Below are positions 46,507 through 64,000 of a stretch of DNA of 64,000 bases, piece after piece. The notes under the pieces are model-generated. The model searched no databases. It was not told where the DNA came from and saw nothing but the letters and a program-made list of their open reading frames with translations. The translations under genes were made by a program, and so were the position numbers. Source of the DNA: Desmodesmus armatus (taxonomy: Eukaryota > Chlorophyta > Chlorophyceae > Sphaeropleales > Scenedesmaceae); contig VIIQ02000120.1 of assembly GCA_007449985.2 (NCBI GenBank), positions 124,001 to 188,000 of the forward strand, written 5' to 3'. How positions within the stretch are numbered: position 1 is the stretch's first letter; every line of letters begins with the position of its first letter.

Positions 46507-48679
46507 TCACTGCTGCTGGCGCTGCAGCAGACCTTGCAGCTGCTCCTGCAGCCCAGAAATCCACACTTGTGCTGTGCTGACAGCTGCTCCTGCACAACAA
46601 CTTGCTGCTGCTGCGTGGCGGTAAGCTGCTCCTGCAGCCTAGCAATCAGCACTCTCTGCTGTGCTGCATCACGCTCCCATGCTGACAACTTCTCCTGCGT
46701 GCCGCAAACTGTTGCTGCTGCACGGCATTCAGTTGCTCCTGCGCCAGCAACCGCTGCTGCTGGTCTGACACCTGCTGCTGCAGGCTCGCGATCTGCTGCT
46801 GTTGCTGTGCAGCGAGGGTCTTTTGCTCGCCCAACTGCTGCGCCAGGTAGCGCAGGGCGGTGCGCTGCCAGGCGGGGTCTGTGGCATATCGCTCCAGCAG
46901 TTGCAGCCACACATCGGGGGATGAGTCCGCCTGAAGCGCAGCACACAGAAGCAGCAAAGGTAAGCACATCCACACAGCAGCGCCTAAGTCAATGTCAGCC
47001 TTGTTCGGTAAGCTTGCACATGCTGCTCAACAAAAGTGCTGTCACATTATGCACCATCTTCCTTCTGTTGCTGGTACTGCCACACTGCAACAACCACACA
47101 TCTTTGATCCGAACAATTTATGTCCTGGCAGCCATGCACCCACAAACTGCATGCAGCACCAGTGCCACTGCTCAAATTGAAAGCAAATGGCTTTGGGGCC
47201 ACACTTAACTGCAACGACCACTGCACAATGCCGCATTGAGGCGGGCCTTGACACCTGCATGCTTACCTGTGTGGAGATGCGTAGGCTTGCTGCACCCCAA
47301 TCTTCGTGATTTTTGTGCAAGCCGCAGTTGAGAAAGGTCAGGGCTGTGAGGCTGGTGAGGAGCAACAGGGAAGCCACCGCGACACTAGGAGTGTTCAGAC
47401 TAATGTCGACGGACTGCAGCCGTGTGACAGCTGCCAGGCCCCTAAAAGACTCCTCAACGTCAGCTGAGTACCAACACACGTGAAGGCGTGTCAAAGCCGT
47501 GAGCTTTTGCAGCTCAGACACATGCAGCCCAGGCCGCAAAGCAAGGGTGTGGATATCGCACAAGCTGGGGCAGCAGCTGACAAGGCTGGAGAGGTCACCT
47601 GCACCCCACTGCGGAGATGCGTCAAAAGTACCCGCAACACCATAGTCCAAAGTGTTGTCGCCGTCTAAGTTCAAGCATGTGAGGTGCGGCAGCATGTAAG
47701 TGCTAGGGAAAACATACGGCCAGACACCCAGCGGCAGTTGGTTGACAACCAACTCCAACTCAACCAATCCGGTGCTGGCTGTGATAGCGGAATATGCAGG
47801 GCCAGCAGGAGGCCACTGCATGTGATCCCCATGCGGCAGCAACGAAAGCCAAGTCAGATCCTGCAGTGGTGCCATGCATCGTAACAACGAACCAGGCCCC
47901 TCAGCGGGACTCTGCACATCACACCCCACCTGCAGCGCCTGCAATTTTGTAGGGACCAAGGACAGTACCCCAGCCTCCACTGGTGACCACAGACCCAGCT
48001 TTGTGAGGGAAGCAGGCAATGCCAAGTCAGGCATGTTGCCAGGACCCACTCCATCGTCACTAGCCGCCAAGTGCAGTTCCTGCAGGTTGGTGAGGCTACC
48101 CAGCTGCAAGAGGTTCTTTGCGCTCAAGCCGCACACATGCAGATATGTCAGGTGCTGCAAGCGCGGCAGCGTGCATTCGTGTAAGCCAGCTAAGTAATAT
48201 GATGGCGACACCACCAAGTGCTGAAGGTGCACCAGGCCCGACAGGTCAAGCATACCACCTTCAGGAGCATCGATGATTTTGATGCTGCTGTTCAGCTCCA
48301 GTCGTGTCAGCTTGCTGCAGCTCTGGATCACACCTGGCTGGCCATCTACTGCTGGACCCAGCTGCACTTTGCAATTGTAACCGCCCATCTGCAGCTCCAG
48401 GAGGCCCCCGCAAGGCAACTGCCATATTGGCTGTGTGATGTTGTACATGTTCAGCTTTTCCAAGTGCTGGCCGTTCTGCAGGATCCAACCCAAAGCAGAC
48501 TCCGCACGCTGCTGTGTCAGATACTTGATGTCATGTAGGTCCAGGCAAGTTGTAGCTGCAACTGCTGCTGCATGTAGCTTTGTGCTGGCCAAGCAGCAGC
48601 TGCCCAGCCGATCCTTGATTGGGAGGCGTTGCAGAATGGCCTTGAGGACCTCATCAGGAAGAGACGAGAGGCAGGACAT
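46507..48679 (-). CDS. F-box/LRR protein, paralogue 5 (inverted; exon 2 frameshifted)
   Basis: This is the only family member on the minus strand. Exon 1 (48679-47267, 471 codons, intact) starts MSCLSSLPDEVLKAILQRLP with the F-box-like motif. LRRs follow (LEKLNMYNITQPIWQLPCGG, KLTRLELNSS, NLQELHLAAS, DLTWLSLLP, RLQSVDISLN). The phase 0 donor is at 47266. Exon 2 (46930 to 46507) starts ADSSPDVWLQLLERYATDP, then YLAQQLGEQ. To stay in Gln-rich coiled coil it must shift near 46700 (into EKLSAWERDAAQQRVLIARL) and again near 46565 (into a short VWISGLQEQLQGLLQ-type end with stop at 46507-46509). The start at 48679 is used rather than an in-frame ATG 16 codons upstream, to match the paralogues. It is the most diverged intact exon 1 of the set. 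Confidence 0.78.
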
Positions 48680-48943
48680 GTTGCAAGGTCTGGACTTGAA
48701 TAAAGCTGACTGTTTTGTGAGAAGCACAAGTCAACACTCCAAGCCAAGCCAAGTCTTCAAGCGATTCACAGTTGACAACTGAAGTGACAGTTGTGCCAAA
48801 CAAAACCACGCCGACTTGGAAAGCATGTGTATCGAAACTTATCTCACATCTCTTTTACTTGCTTGTATTGTACTTCTGAAGCGATGCCCAGCGTGGTCGC
48901 CTGCTTATTTCACCCTTGATCCAGAATTTCAAACCGCCTCCCT

Positions 48944-50974
48944 ATGTCTGAACTATCATCCCTGTCCAGTGATGTGCTTAAGCTCGTGATGCAGCACGTA
49001 CCTCTTAAAGACCGGCTCAGTAGCTGCTGCCTGGTCAGCAGGCGGCTGCATGCAGCAGCAGTAGCGGCAACGGAGCAGCTGAAGCTGAGTTTTGGGGGGC
49101 CGGACGCCACCACAGCACCTCATCATGCAGAATGCTTCTTGGAGTGGCTACCCCGTTATGGCCAGCAGTTGACATGCCTTGAGATGTCACGCCTCCCACA
49201 GCCGCTGCAGGCGCTGCCCTGCCCCAATCTCGCGGCTGAGTTACGGGTGCAGCGTGCAGCTAGGACCAGCAGCAGATGGTTGCCCAGGTGTGACCCAGGG
49301 CTGCACCAAGCTCACGAAGTTGGATCTATGTTGCAACATCCTGGACTCTCCTCCAGGGGAGGCCATCGACGGCAGTCTGGGGATTTTGGTGCACCTCCAG
49401 CATTTGGACCTAGAAGCAGATGGCGGCGACCGCACTTTATCTGTCAACGTCCTGCCTTACTTGGGGAAGCTCACACATCTCAGCATGGACAGTTTGTCTG
49501 TCGAGAATGTTGCGCAGCTGGGTGCACTCTCAAACCTGCAGTCTTTGTATTGGCTTGTTGACGATGACATTGTAGTGGGCCCCAACAGGGTGCCTGGTTT
49601 GGCCTTGCCGACTTTTCTGACAAAGCTTGTGCTGTGTTCACCAGTGGAGTCTGGTTTGCTGTCCTTGGTCTCCACGGGACTGCAGGACCTTTCATTAGGG
49701 CGTGATATCCACGGGCCCGCTGAGGGGCCTGATTCCTTTTTGTCTGGCATGGCTCGGCTGCAGCATTTGACTAGTCTGGACTTGGAGTTTGACACCAAGT
49801 CTTTGAACTGGCCTCCTGCCGGTCCTGCATATTCAGGCCTTGCAGCCAGCAGCAAGCTGGCGTCTCTCATAATGTACGATCCCGGCTTCCCAAGGGATGT
49901 GTGGCAGCATGTGTTCCCTGCCACACAAAAGCTGCCGCACCTCACTTGCTTGCGTGTGTGTGTAAACGAGTGGGGAGCACCTGCCGTGCCGTCAGCATGG
50001 GGTGCAGCAGATTTGTCGAGCCTTGTCAGCTGCTGCCCCAACCTTCGGGAGATAAAGGACATCACGCTGCAGCATGGGCTGCATGTGTCTGAGCTGCGCA
50101 AGCTCACAGCCTTGACTAACATGTTTGTGGTCTGGAGTGTTGACACCGTACCCGCCTTTGAGCAATCCCTGAAGGGCCTGGCAGCCCTTACACTGCTTGA
50201 GGTTTTGTATGTCGGTCTAGACAGCCAGGACTTGTCAGTGGCATCCCTGCTGCCCCTCACCAGCCTCACAGGGCTCAGGTTCTTATACCGCAGGAGTGGT
50301 GTATTTTTTTCTCCTCCTTGGGAGCTGAACCTCACCTCCAGACAGGTAGGCACCGCAGCATGTGTCGCAGGGTCAGTAGGCCAGAATGCCGGTGCAGGCA
50401 GCACCAATCATCTGCAGCAGGAGCAGCAGCATGAGCATGCACCTGCTACAGTTCCTGCCTTGGTGCCAGTGCATGCAGCGCCTGGCTGATTGGCTGGTGC
50501 AGCTAGGCCAAAGTGCTGCTGCCACAGTATGGGTGTGCTTTGAATAATGAAACATGAACAATACGCAGTGGGTTGTGCACAACAGCGTGTGGTAGCCCTG
50601 GCACATGTGACCGTATGTGTTTTGCGCTGCAGGAACACACATCCCCTGATGTGTGGCTGCAGCTGCTGGAGCGCTGTGCCGCAGAACCTGGCTGTCAGCC
50701 CACAGCCCTGCGCAGCCTGGCACAGCAGCTGGCGCAGCACAGGGCACTGACTGCACAGCAGCTGGCAGAGCAGCGGGTGCTGAATGCTGAACAGCAGCAG
50801 CAGATTGCTGCCCTGCAGGACCGCATGTCAGCACAGCAGCAGCAGATGGCAGAGCAGCAGTCACTGACCACACAGCAGCTGGCACAGCAAAGGGCACTGA
50901 TTGAGGAGCTGCAGCAGCAGGTGGCTGGCTTGAGCAACCTTCTGTCAGCACAGCACCTGTCTGCAGCAGAGTAG
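48944..50974 (+). CDS. F-box/LRR protein, paralogue 6 (one apparent frameshift)
   Basis: Exon 1 (48944-50345) starts MSELSSLSSDVLKLVMQHVP, then KDRLSSCCLVSRRLHAAA. One base must be skipped near 49228-49236 to pass from LPCPNLA into SYGCSVQLGPAADG. LRRs follow (KLTKLDLCCN, HLQHLDLEAD, NLQSLYWL, LQHLTSLDLEF). Exon 2 (50633-50974) begins EHTSPDVWLQLLERCAAEP, then LRSLAQQLAQ, and a Gln-rich coiled coil ending LLSAQHLSAAE. Its 5' end lies about 260 bases from the divergent start of paralogue 5, so the two may share a promoter region. Without the shift the first frame runs on out of family text to 49561. Confidence 0.78.
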
Positions 50975-52624
50975 GGTGTGCACTCTGCTGCACTAAAGCA
51001 CCTGGCACGTGGGGGCGGGTGTGTGATTTGGGAGACCAACAGCAGCTGCAATGACAGCTACGGCAGCCTTGTTGACATAGGGAAGATTTGTGTATATATA
51101 TTAGGGATGTGCATATGCATATGATGTGATTGGCTGGTTTTAAGCTCTCAGCCAGGCTGCATTTTTCTGGGGTTGGTAGCCTGCAGCAGCGTGGCCGCAC
51201 AGTGCAGCTGGAGGGATGATGGTGTAATGCCTGTGTGAGTGCTTAGCCTGCGTGTGGGTGCTTTCAGTTTGTGAGACAGTGCCCGGAACCGGGGAGGTAG
51301 CGTGATTTCCTGTGGAGACACTGGGAACACACAAGATGGTAAACACAATGCTTTCAGTTTGGTTCAGCTGCAAGCTATGTAATGTTTGTGCTGCCTTACT
51401 CCATGATGTTGCACTGAATGGCTGGCAAGTTACCAACATATGAATTGTTCACAGTTGCAAGTCAGACTGCCTGTATTTTCATGTATTCGGGACATGGGGA
51501 TAATGTGACACAGTTGGCAACTCCCAACCCGTGGCACCAGAGAGAAAGGATGGGTCAATTTCCCAACGGGCAGGTGTCTCAGGTATGCAGGCTAGCGAAT
51601 CAGCAGCACCTCCACATTCCTCATACAACTGGGGAAGTTGGCTACTGTGCAGTGTGACATTTGCACCGTACTTTCAGCGCTCTGCTGTTTTGTGCTGCTG
51701 TTAAGACACAATTCCTGCAAGCCTGATTGATCTTGGCCTTCACAACATCACCGCATAAGCGATGAGCGGTCTATCTGATCTTGCTCAGCAGCACACAGTC
51801 ACAGCGAGAAGTGTACCTTGGTCTTGCAGTACAGGTGCAGTACAGGTGCGATGATGACATACAAATTGGCGCTCTGTTACACACACTGGAATACAAAGGG
51901 CAACAATCGAACACGCGACTCAACACGGTCGGCTGCAACTCAAAACACGGGGGGTGCTACCGAAGCGCACATCGCCGCTGCTCTGTTCACACACTCCAGT
52001 CACACTTGTGGACGCTGCCAAGACGACAAGGGCCTTCACAACCCTTAGCCACACTCTCCCTAAACATCCTGCAAATAGCTCTGCTCTGCCTAGAAAGTGC
52101 ATACGCCAAGTGGAACAAACAGCATGCAACGTCGCTGCCATGTATGCTTGCTGCGGGACAGGAGTGACCCCATCCTGCAGCAGCAGCTCTCACACACTCT
52201 CAGCACAGCGCTGGCATGCCAGGCGCCTGTTACAGAAGCACCGCCTAGACAGGGGCACTTCGGCGCAGCACCAACCCCTCAACAGCGCTGCGCAGCATGC
52301 AGCAGCTTCTGTGAGGGGTGCAGCATCAGCACATGGCTTCACAGGACAACACAACAGTCTGCAGCGCAAAAAGCAGGGCAGCGAAAACAGAGGCATGTCA
52401 GTACACTGTGGCCACTCAAGTATATCATGGGCGCAGCAATTTGTAGCGAATCACACTACCATGAATCACACAAAAACGGAGCATGCACCATGTTGCACAG
52501 CTCACATGCCCTGCTGATGCTGGCAGGTATGGCCAGCACAGTGCTGCCCACAATATCTTCACCGGCAGTGCACACCTCCGTAAAAAAGAACAGTCCAGCA
52601 CACTCACCATTTTGAGTGGGTAGT
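50975..52624. other. Intergenic between paralogue 6 and LHCB5
   Basis: About 1.65 kb between convergent 3' ends. Overlapping frames of up to 187 codons (51954-52517) have no motif. Nothing supportable. Confidence 0.45.
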
Positions 52625-55600
52625 TTAGAGGGTGGGAGTGCGCTCCTCAGCACCCAGCACTGTCAACAGGTTGTAGCCGAAGGGGTCGGCCACGTGCTTG
52701 GACCAGTTGGCGTAGGGACCCTCGCCAGTGACGTAGCTCTGCACAGCGAAGCCCTGCGAGACAGAAATAAGGACAGCGGTGTGGTGAGTGACTGCACCTT
52801 TCCTGTGTTGCACACTGCTGCACACTGGATTGGAGCCACTGCTATTGAGATGAGGAGGCCATTGACTGCAGGATGCAGCTGCCAGCTGGGCCATTAAAGG
52901 TAACAGACATGGACCTTCATTCTGTCGTGAATATCAAACACCACACCCCCAGGAGCCAAACCCTTACAGCAAGGCACCCAGCAGGGAAGTATACTGAACT
53001 GGATCCCTGTGTCTACACATGTAACCCCTCCTCCAGGGAATGGGTGGCAAGCAGGGGCAGCATGCCCAACAACGGACAGGCAAAGAAGGCAGGATCCACC
53101 ACTCACCAGGACGGAGATCATGGCAAGGCGGCCGTTCTTGATCTCCTTGACCTTGAGCTCCTCCAGGACCTCGGGGTCGTCAGCCAGGCCAAGGGGGTCG
53201 AAGGGACCACCGGGGTACAGGCTGTCCAGGCCGTCGAACACTGCAGGAGGGATAGGAGCATGATGGCAGGGAACAGCAGGACAATGCGATTGAGTTCAAC
53301 CTGGGCAGGACTGATGAAAAAAGTGTTGCATACTATGCATACTACGTCTGAGACGGGACTCGACCATGGGGCAATGCTGGACACAGCTGCACTAGGTAGA
53401 AGCATCGGTTAACCCATAACTGGGCCTCCGGGTAACATATTACCCAGTGCCCTGTCATGCACAGTTCACCAATGTGCTGGGCATTGCCACACCACAGCAC
53501 CCCATAAAAGGTTGGCCTGGTTCATACTGCTGCGCCTCAGCTGGGTGGTACCCCTAGCCGCACCGTCTAACCCTGTCTGTGGCCCTGTTTGGGAGCAGGG
53601 TTCTGCGGGTCGGCTGGCTTATGCTGGCAGCAGTGCCAAAAGTGTGCATGCACGGTAATCCAATGGCTCAGAAGCCTCAACGTTGATGTATGATGTACCA
53701 TTATGCTGTTGTATGCCTGCTCCGGCTGACTTGGCGGGGCACTGGCAGCAAGTGCCAGCAGGAGCCATCAAGGTAGACAGTGACTGTACTTCTCCTGCCT
53801 TGGCTGTGAAGCACGCACTGCTGTCCCGAAATGATACCATAGGGTTGCAATTGACAGTATTAGGGCTTGAGTCAAGCCTGATCACGTTGGGGAGCGGGTT
53901 GTGACCGATCGAGACAGTGGTCTTGAGTGACGTGACTCTGTTTCAGGCTCACAGTAGACGATATGCTATGAAACATTAACATCATAAATCTTATCATCTG
54001 CAAAAGGGCCCACAAAGCGATAAGGCGCTCTTCAGCAGCTTGTCCAACTTGCTGCTGATGGCAAGTGCTGTTGCTGCATACCGCACATGCAACGCTTGCT
54101 GACTGACCGAAGACAATGTAAGGGTCATGAACAACATGCCACTGATGCCTGGGGTGCTTGAGTGCCAAGCAAGCATGTCATAACAGGTTGTACTGGGACT
54201 GGTCCAAGGCACCTTGTGGGTTCAGGGCCTCTGGCCGTAGGGCCTCGGTGGGGTTTACTGGATTTTGACTGTTTGTCATGGTACACTACCTCAAGGGCTG
54301 CAGCACTGCAGGGTGGCACCAGTGGTCCGACCCCATTGAGCAGTACAACAGGGCCAGCTCCTGTTTTCAAGGCCGTTTTGTGCAAACCAGGCGGTGTTTT
54401 AAGCAAAATAGCTTAACCCTGGTCAATGTTTGACCACGGTTGACCGCACAGGCAGGTAGCTTGTGGTCCTGGCTTTCCAACGGGCCAACCCCCAGCAGCA
54501 TTCGGGGCCTCAAGCATGAGTTATGGCATTACAAAGCCAAGGGGTGCTTTTGCCTAGCCCAGTTATGGGTTAAGATGCTGCCTGCCAGCACAGGCCCCAG
54601 CATGCAGGAAAGGTGTCCCTCAGGCACACACCACACCACATCACATTCCTGACACCGTGATACAGCACCCCAGGATCAGCGAGTGACTCACCGTTGCTCT
54701 CGAACTTGCCCACGCCTGGGCTGTAGCCTGCAGGGCCGGAGCCGTTGCGGCGGTACAGCTCCACTGCACCCATGAGGCCAGCCTCGATGGCAATGACCAC
54801 AAACAGGGGCAGAGGGTTGCTCACAATGCCCCAGGGCACTGCGAAGTAGTTCAGGGTGCCGCCGTTGAGCATCTCTGCGCCGGTCTCGAACCAGGTTCCG
54901 CCGCGGATGTCAGCACCGTTGGCCTGCAGCGTGGGGGGACAGCAGCAACATGAGGCAAGCAGCTTGAGCACCACGCATCTTACAATGCTAGCAGCAAACA
55001 GTCAACCAGGATCAGATAAGCCCACTCTGCCAAGCAAGCAGAAGCACTGCGTAGTTTCAGTGTCCTGTGCAACAAAAGCTGCACACATTGGAGCACCAGT
55101 CAGCTCACTGGATGCTGACTGAATTTTCAATGTGTGCAGCTTTTGTAATAAAGAATACTGCAGTACGGCAGTACTTCTGCTTGCTGGGCAGAAGTGTGGG
55201 ACCGATATAGAGTGCAGCACCTCCCCACAATGCAACCGTCCCTAGCAGCCACTGAGCCTGGCCAGCATCAGCCCAATCACCAGATCCAGCATTGACCCTA
55301 TCCCCAGTACCCAACATCAAGCGCACTAGCTGAAGCTTTTGCCCCATGCTGTTCGCACCTGCAGGCCCTCGGGGATGATGATGCCGGCTGCTGCAAGCAT
55401 GGCCCAGCGAGCGTGGATCAGCTCGTTGGCGCGGTACTTCTCAACGGTCTCCTTGTCCTTGCCCAGGCCAAGGGGGTCGTAGCCGTAGCTGCAGGAAGGA
55501 AGGGCAGCGGGAGTGAGGGCAGCAAATGCAGTGGCTTAGTAGCTGGTACTGTTTGATGGTGTTTGGGTGGAGACGAGAGCTGCAGCAATGGGCTACATGT

Positions 55601-57637
55601 ACAATTGGCCGACACTATGATGGGGCCCCGCTGGCCAGCGACGACCGTACCACGTCGTCATGCGTCCTGCCATATGCTGTGCAAATACTGTGTGTTGGCT
55701 GCTGGCTGAACTGTGCGTCCTTACTTCCCATCTGCTCCCTATGGCCTGCACAGGGCTGGCTGCTGCTGCGGTTGTGTGGCATGGGCACAGTACCTGAGTT
55801 TCACATCAGGTTATGAGCCCATACCACACACGCACAGCAGCTAGCCTAGTGTAGACCGAAGGCAGCAGCAATGCTGTTGCAGCACACTGTTCTGATGCGC
55901 TGTTGGCCTACAGCTGTCATGTTGTCTTCTGGAGGCACCACACTATTGTTGGCGGCCGGTGTTACGGCAGCTAGCCTTGTGCAGCGTGTGAGTGATGCCC
56001 TTGGCTTCAAAGCCAGCAGCACCCCTGCCCCCAGGGCCTGCCTGGGCTAGCTGTTGCTGCACTGTGTGGCATGGGCCCAGTACCCGGTATCTCAACAGGT
56101 TATGAGCCCATGCCACACACATGAAGCAGCAGCCAGTCCAGTGCAGACAGAGGAGGCAGCAGGGGTGCTGACCTTGGTGGCAGCTGGGTCTCAGATGGTT
56201 AGAAATGTGTCAGTGTTAGAAATGTACTTTGCTGTAACGGCCAGCAACACAGCACCCCTGTTCCCATGGCTGCACAGGGCTGGCTGCTGCTGCAGCTGTG
56301 TGGCATGGGCCCAGTACCCGGTATCACATCAGGTTATGAGCCCATGCCACACACACGCACAGCAGACTTTCTTGTGCAGACATGAGGGAGCAGGGACGAG
56401 GTTGCAGCGCACTCATCTGCTGCACTGTTGGCTTATGTCTGCTGCTGTCTTGTGGAGACAGTCCAACACTGGCAGCAAGCAGAGTCTAGGAGAGGGGGAG
56501 TGATGATGTAACAGTGTCCCCCAGCACTAACTGCATCATTAGCGTAAGCTCTTGACATGTTGAAGCGGTCCCATGGACGAATTGTGGTGTGCTGTGAGCC
56601 ATCATTGACAGCAACAGCAGCATTGCAGGATATGCACGATAAACACAACTATTGCCAAGGCCCAGGGGTCAGATCAGAGACACGACATGCACAGGGCCAT
56701 CGCTGGCAGGTGCTACAGAGTGCCACTTACTCGCCAGCCAATGTGCCGTCCAGGTAGTCTGGCAGGTCATTGCGGTCCAGCAGACCACCGGGCAGGAACA
56801 GGGCACGGTCAGGGCCTGTGGCAGGACACATAGGCGGCACACACACGCAGGCGCACAAAGTCAGCAGGATGACAGCCTATGGAGTGGGATGGAGCATGTT
56901 CACCAACAACATGTCTTGCTTGAGCCCCCCGGTGCTTGCATCCCAGACAGTGAAAATTGGCTGTCCGCTGGTGCTCCAGGTGACCGTGGCACTCAGTGGT
57001 GGTTGCGAGTTGACAGTTGCAGGGTGGGTGGTGCTGTCACTGATGCTTTCAAACTGGATCTGTTTATCACTGTGAAGTCGCTGCCCTTGCCTCTGCAGAA
57101 ACCATCGAGGAGCAAAAGCCCCACACCATTCTGCCAGAGTGGTGTTTCCTGCTGCTGTGCACTGTGGACACCAGTGCAATCTCTGCCCCAGCTGGGTTGC
57201 TGCATTTGCGAAGAAGCCGATTGCAGGCATCGAACTCACCATACCACTTGTCCAGGTTCTGGGCACCGCCCTGACCACCCAGCCATCCGCGTGTGCTCTT
57301 GGTGCCGCTGGGCTTCACCACCTGCGAATGCGAAGCACCATCGAACAGTGCGTGTTAATCATCATCCAGAGCGCGATCTCTGCAGCCAAATTGCCTCATG
57401 TGGGAATTATGCTGCACAAAGAGTTGAAATTCGCCTGCTGCTGAGGGACTGAGCGAGGGAGCAGCTCGATGGTGGGGGTCGTCAAAGTGTGGCCTGCTGC
57501 ACTGAGGATCATCCAGCCCAACACGCTGAGATGATTTGGCAGCAGCTAAGAAGCACCTTCTTGGCAGCGGCCTTGGCCTTGGGCGCGGCCTTAGCAGCCT
57601 TCTTGAACAGGGCCTCAGGCTTGAACTTGAGTGCCAT
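52625..57637 (-). CDS. LHCB5: Chlorophyll a/b-binding protein CP26 (LHCB5), 290 aa
   Basis: CP26 is a minor antenna protein linking LHCII trimers to the photosystem II core in the thylakoid. Seven exons join in phase: 57637-57557, 57321-57240, 56815-56731, 55488-55359, 54923-54692, 53240-53107 and 52753-52625, totalling 873 bases with stop. The N-terminus is Lys/Ala-rich ([20 protein letters not shown]). The CP26-type segment follows: [20 protein letters not shown], then [19 protein letters not shown]. Helix 1 is [14 protein letters not shown], with the chlorophyll-ligating Glu and the paired Arg. The middle helix region is [19 protein letters not shown]. The third helix is [20 protein letters not shown]. 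The end is [18 protein letters not shown]. The pattern fits CP26 better than CP29, which has a longer insert. No frame repair is needed. Introns 3 and 4 carry repeats. It is divergent from S6K. Confidence 0.95.
55021..55200. repeat. 180-bp fold-back (MITE-like) in LHCB5 intron 4
   Basis: The left arm (55021-~55090) contains AAGCAAGCAGAAGCACTG and ACAAAAGCTGCACACATTG. The right arm (~55130-55200) is its inverse with about 80% match, containing CAATGTGTGCAGCTTTTGT and CAGTACTTCTGCTTGCTGGG. The outer ends are CCCAC and GTGGG. It could be a small inverted-repeat transposon, or form a long hairpin in the pre-mRNA and act as a small-RNA source. I see no clear target duplication. Confidence 0.75.
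55745..56400. repeat. Three diverged repeats of about 230-290 bp in LHCB5 intron 3
   Basis: The block GTGTGGCATGGGC, CAGTACC(C/T)G and CAGGTTATGAGCCCAT(A/G)CC, preceded by CTGGCTGCTGCTGC-like text, occurs at about 55750, 56045 and 56275. Copies 2 and 3 are closest. The long third intron (55489-56730) is largely this material. Confidence 0.7.
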
Positions 57638-58668
57638 TTTGGCTCTGTTGTGGTGGATGACGGGTGATCTGGCTGATGCAGTGGAACAGGCACCTGATCA
57701 GCAGGACGCGCGCCCCCTATCACCAAGATCGGAATGTTATGGCGCAGGGGTTTAGGGTTGAGACCAGAGGGGCATCAGTCACGAGAGCGTTCAGGGTTCT
57801 CTGAGATGTTATAAAATGCCTGTATGCTTCTTCCGCTGTCCAGGCTGAGACGTCTGCAGATTTGTCTGCATAGTGAAAAAGCCGTACAGGTAGGGATGTT
57901 CATGCTGTTGACACGTTGTCGCTGTTATGCTTCATTTTCGCGACGTATGCTTGTACAAAACGAGTATGCTTGTGAGTTGACTTCAGAATGTTGCAGGGGC
58001 CGGTTCCTGAGCCAGACTTGCTAGAAGCACCGCCACTGTGCCACCCCTCCCCCACACAACAAGAATTTAATTCGAGGTGACACTCATCGCATTCCTGAAG
58101 CTCATGATAACTTTGAACACATTTCATCATCAGTGGGTGCGAAGCATGTGGCGTTGCAACCCTCAGGTCACCTGCCTGTGGTTTGAGGTGGCAGGCGTTG
58201 TGCACCTGCCAGCCTGGCTTACTGACATTGAGTGCCCACAGCATGAGTGTATCCTGCAGTGTCCACTGTTTACAGCTGACTATGGTGATGCAATCTCTCA
58301 CGCATGCCCGTACGGGCAAGTTGCCGAATACGTTGGCTCTCACGTCATTGTGACTGATGACAGTTGTGTGCTGTCGGGGCCTGTTGGTATGCAGCGTGCG
58401 TGCGTGAATTGGCATTCCCATCACATCGATCTATCAAAGCAACCAATGACCACAAAGCGAGGCAGCATCATCAGAATATTGTCTGTGCTTATGCTGTGCA
58501 ACTCTGAGGACACTGACGCTGCCTGCTGTACACCAGACGGATAGTAAAGCCAGCAGCTGCTTTCTTTCAGGCAGGCTGCTGGCTTGTGCAGTCTTTCTAT
58601 TCAACTCGTGAAAAAACGCAGCGAACGACGCCCCCACAATCTGCAGTTGACAGGCTCTTTACTTAACT
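57638..58668. other. Divergent promoter region of LHCB5 and S6K
   Basis: About 1 kb between two divergent start codons. No other gene is recognised. Light and nutrient control elements would be expected here, but I cannot point to a specific site. Confidence 0.4.

Positions 58669-64000
<5,332 letters not shown>

Noticed and set aside
46324..47208. 294-codon plus-strand frame opposite F-box/LRR paralogue 5
   Set aside because: It is the antisense shadow of the Gln-rich exon and intron of paralogue 5.

Overview
The window is nuclear DNA of a green alga (Chlorophyta, probably Chlorophyceae). It carries a complete LHCB5/CP26 antenna gene, a plastid YbaB/STIC2 gene with a presequence-like N-terminus, a DGAT2-type acyltransferase and an S6K-type AGC kinase. 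All are split into many short exons with GT..AG introns, introns are full of CAG/CTG and poly-G tracts, and UGUAA-type poly(A) signals occur. Gene models were built by hand from splice-site phase and family motifs. None has been checked against transcripts.

Layout: 1-3.1 kb, no gene recognised. 3.1-3.9 kb, GC-rich minisatellite. 4.3-5.8 kb (-), a small three-TPR protein, divergent from DGAT2 at 6.8-10.8 kb (+). 10.8-16.9 kb, a T/G-rich tract where I can support no gene. 16.9-23.4 kb, a nest of transposable elements. 23.7-27.5 kb (-), a secreted cysteine-rich protein with a Hint (hedgehog/intein-type) domain, divergent from STIC2 at 28.4-32.1 kb (+). 33.3-51 kb, six paralogues of an F-box/LRR protein with a Gln-rich coiled-coil tail (five + and one -). 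52.6-57.6 kb (-), LHCB5. 58.7-64 kb (+), S6K, running off the window.

The most unusual structure is the nest. Element A (16883-23357, CGCA flanks) contains a decayed Ty3/gypsy-like integrase. Element B (19359-23175, AGAC flanks) sits inside that integrase, and removing B with one AGAC copy restores the reading frame. A and B share one design: a coding unit and a non-coding unit with the same short termini, joined head to tail by TTA/TAA. This recalls split-direct-repeat elements, but here with 4-bp target duplications. A third element, C (497 bp, GTTC flanks), lies inside A.

A second theme is tandem duplication across splice junctions. Exon ends plus donors are repeated in S6K and STIC2 introns, and exon starts plus acceptors are repeated at two places in S6K. 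A third theme is caution: most F-box/LRR copies, DGAT2 and S6K each need single-base shifts to keep conserved protein in frame. These could be unpolished assembly errors or decay, so reading frames should be verified before any copy is called a pseudogene.
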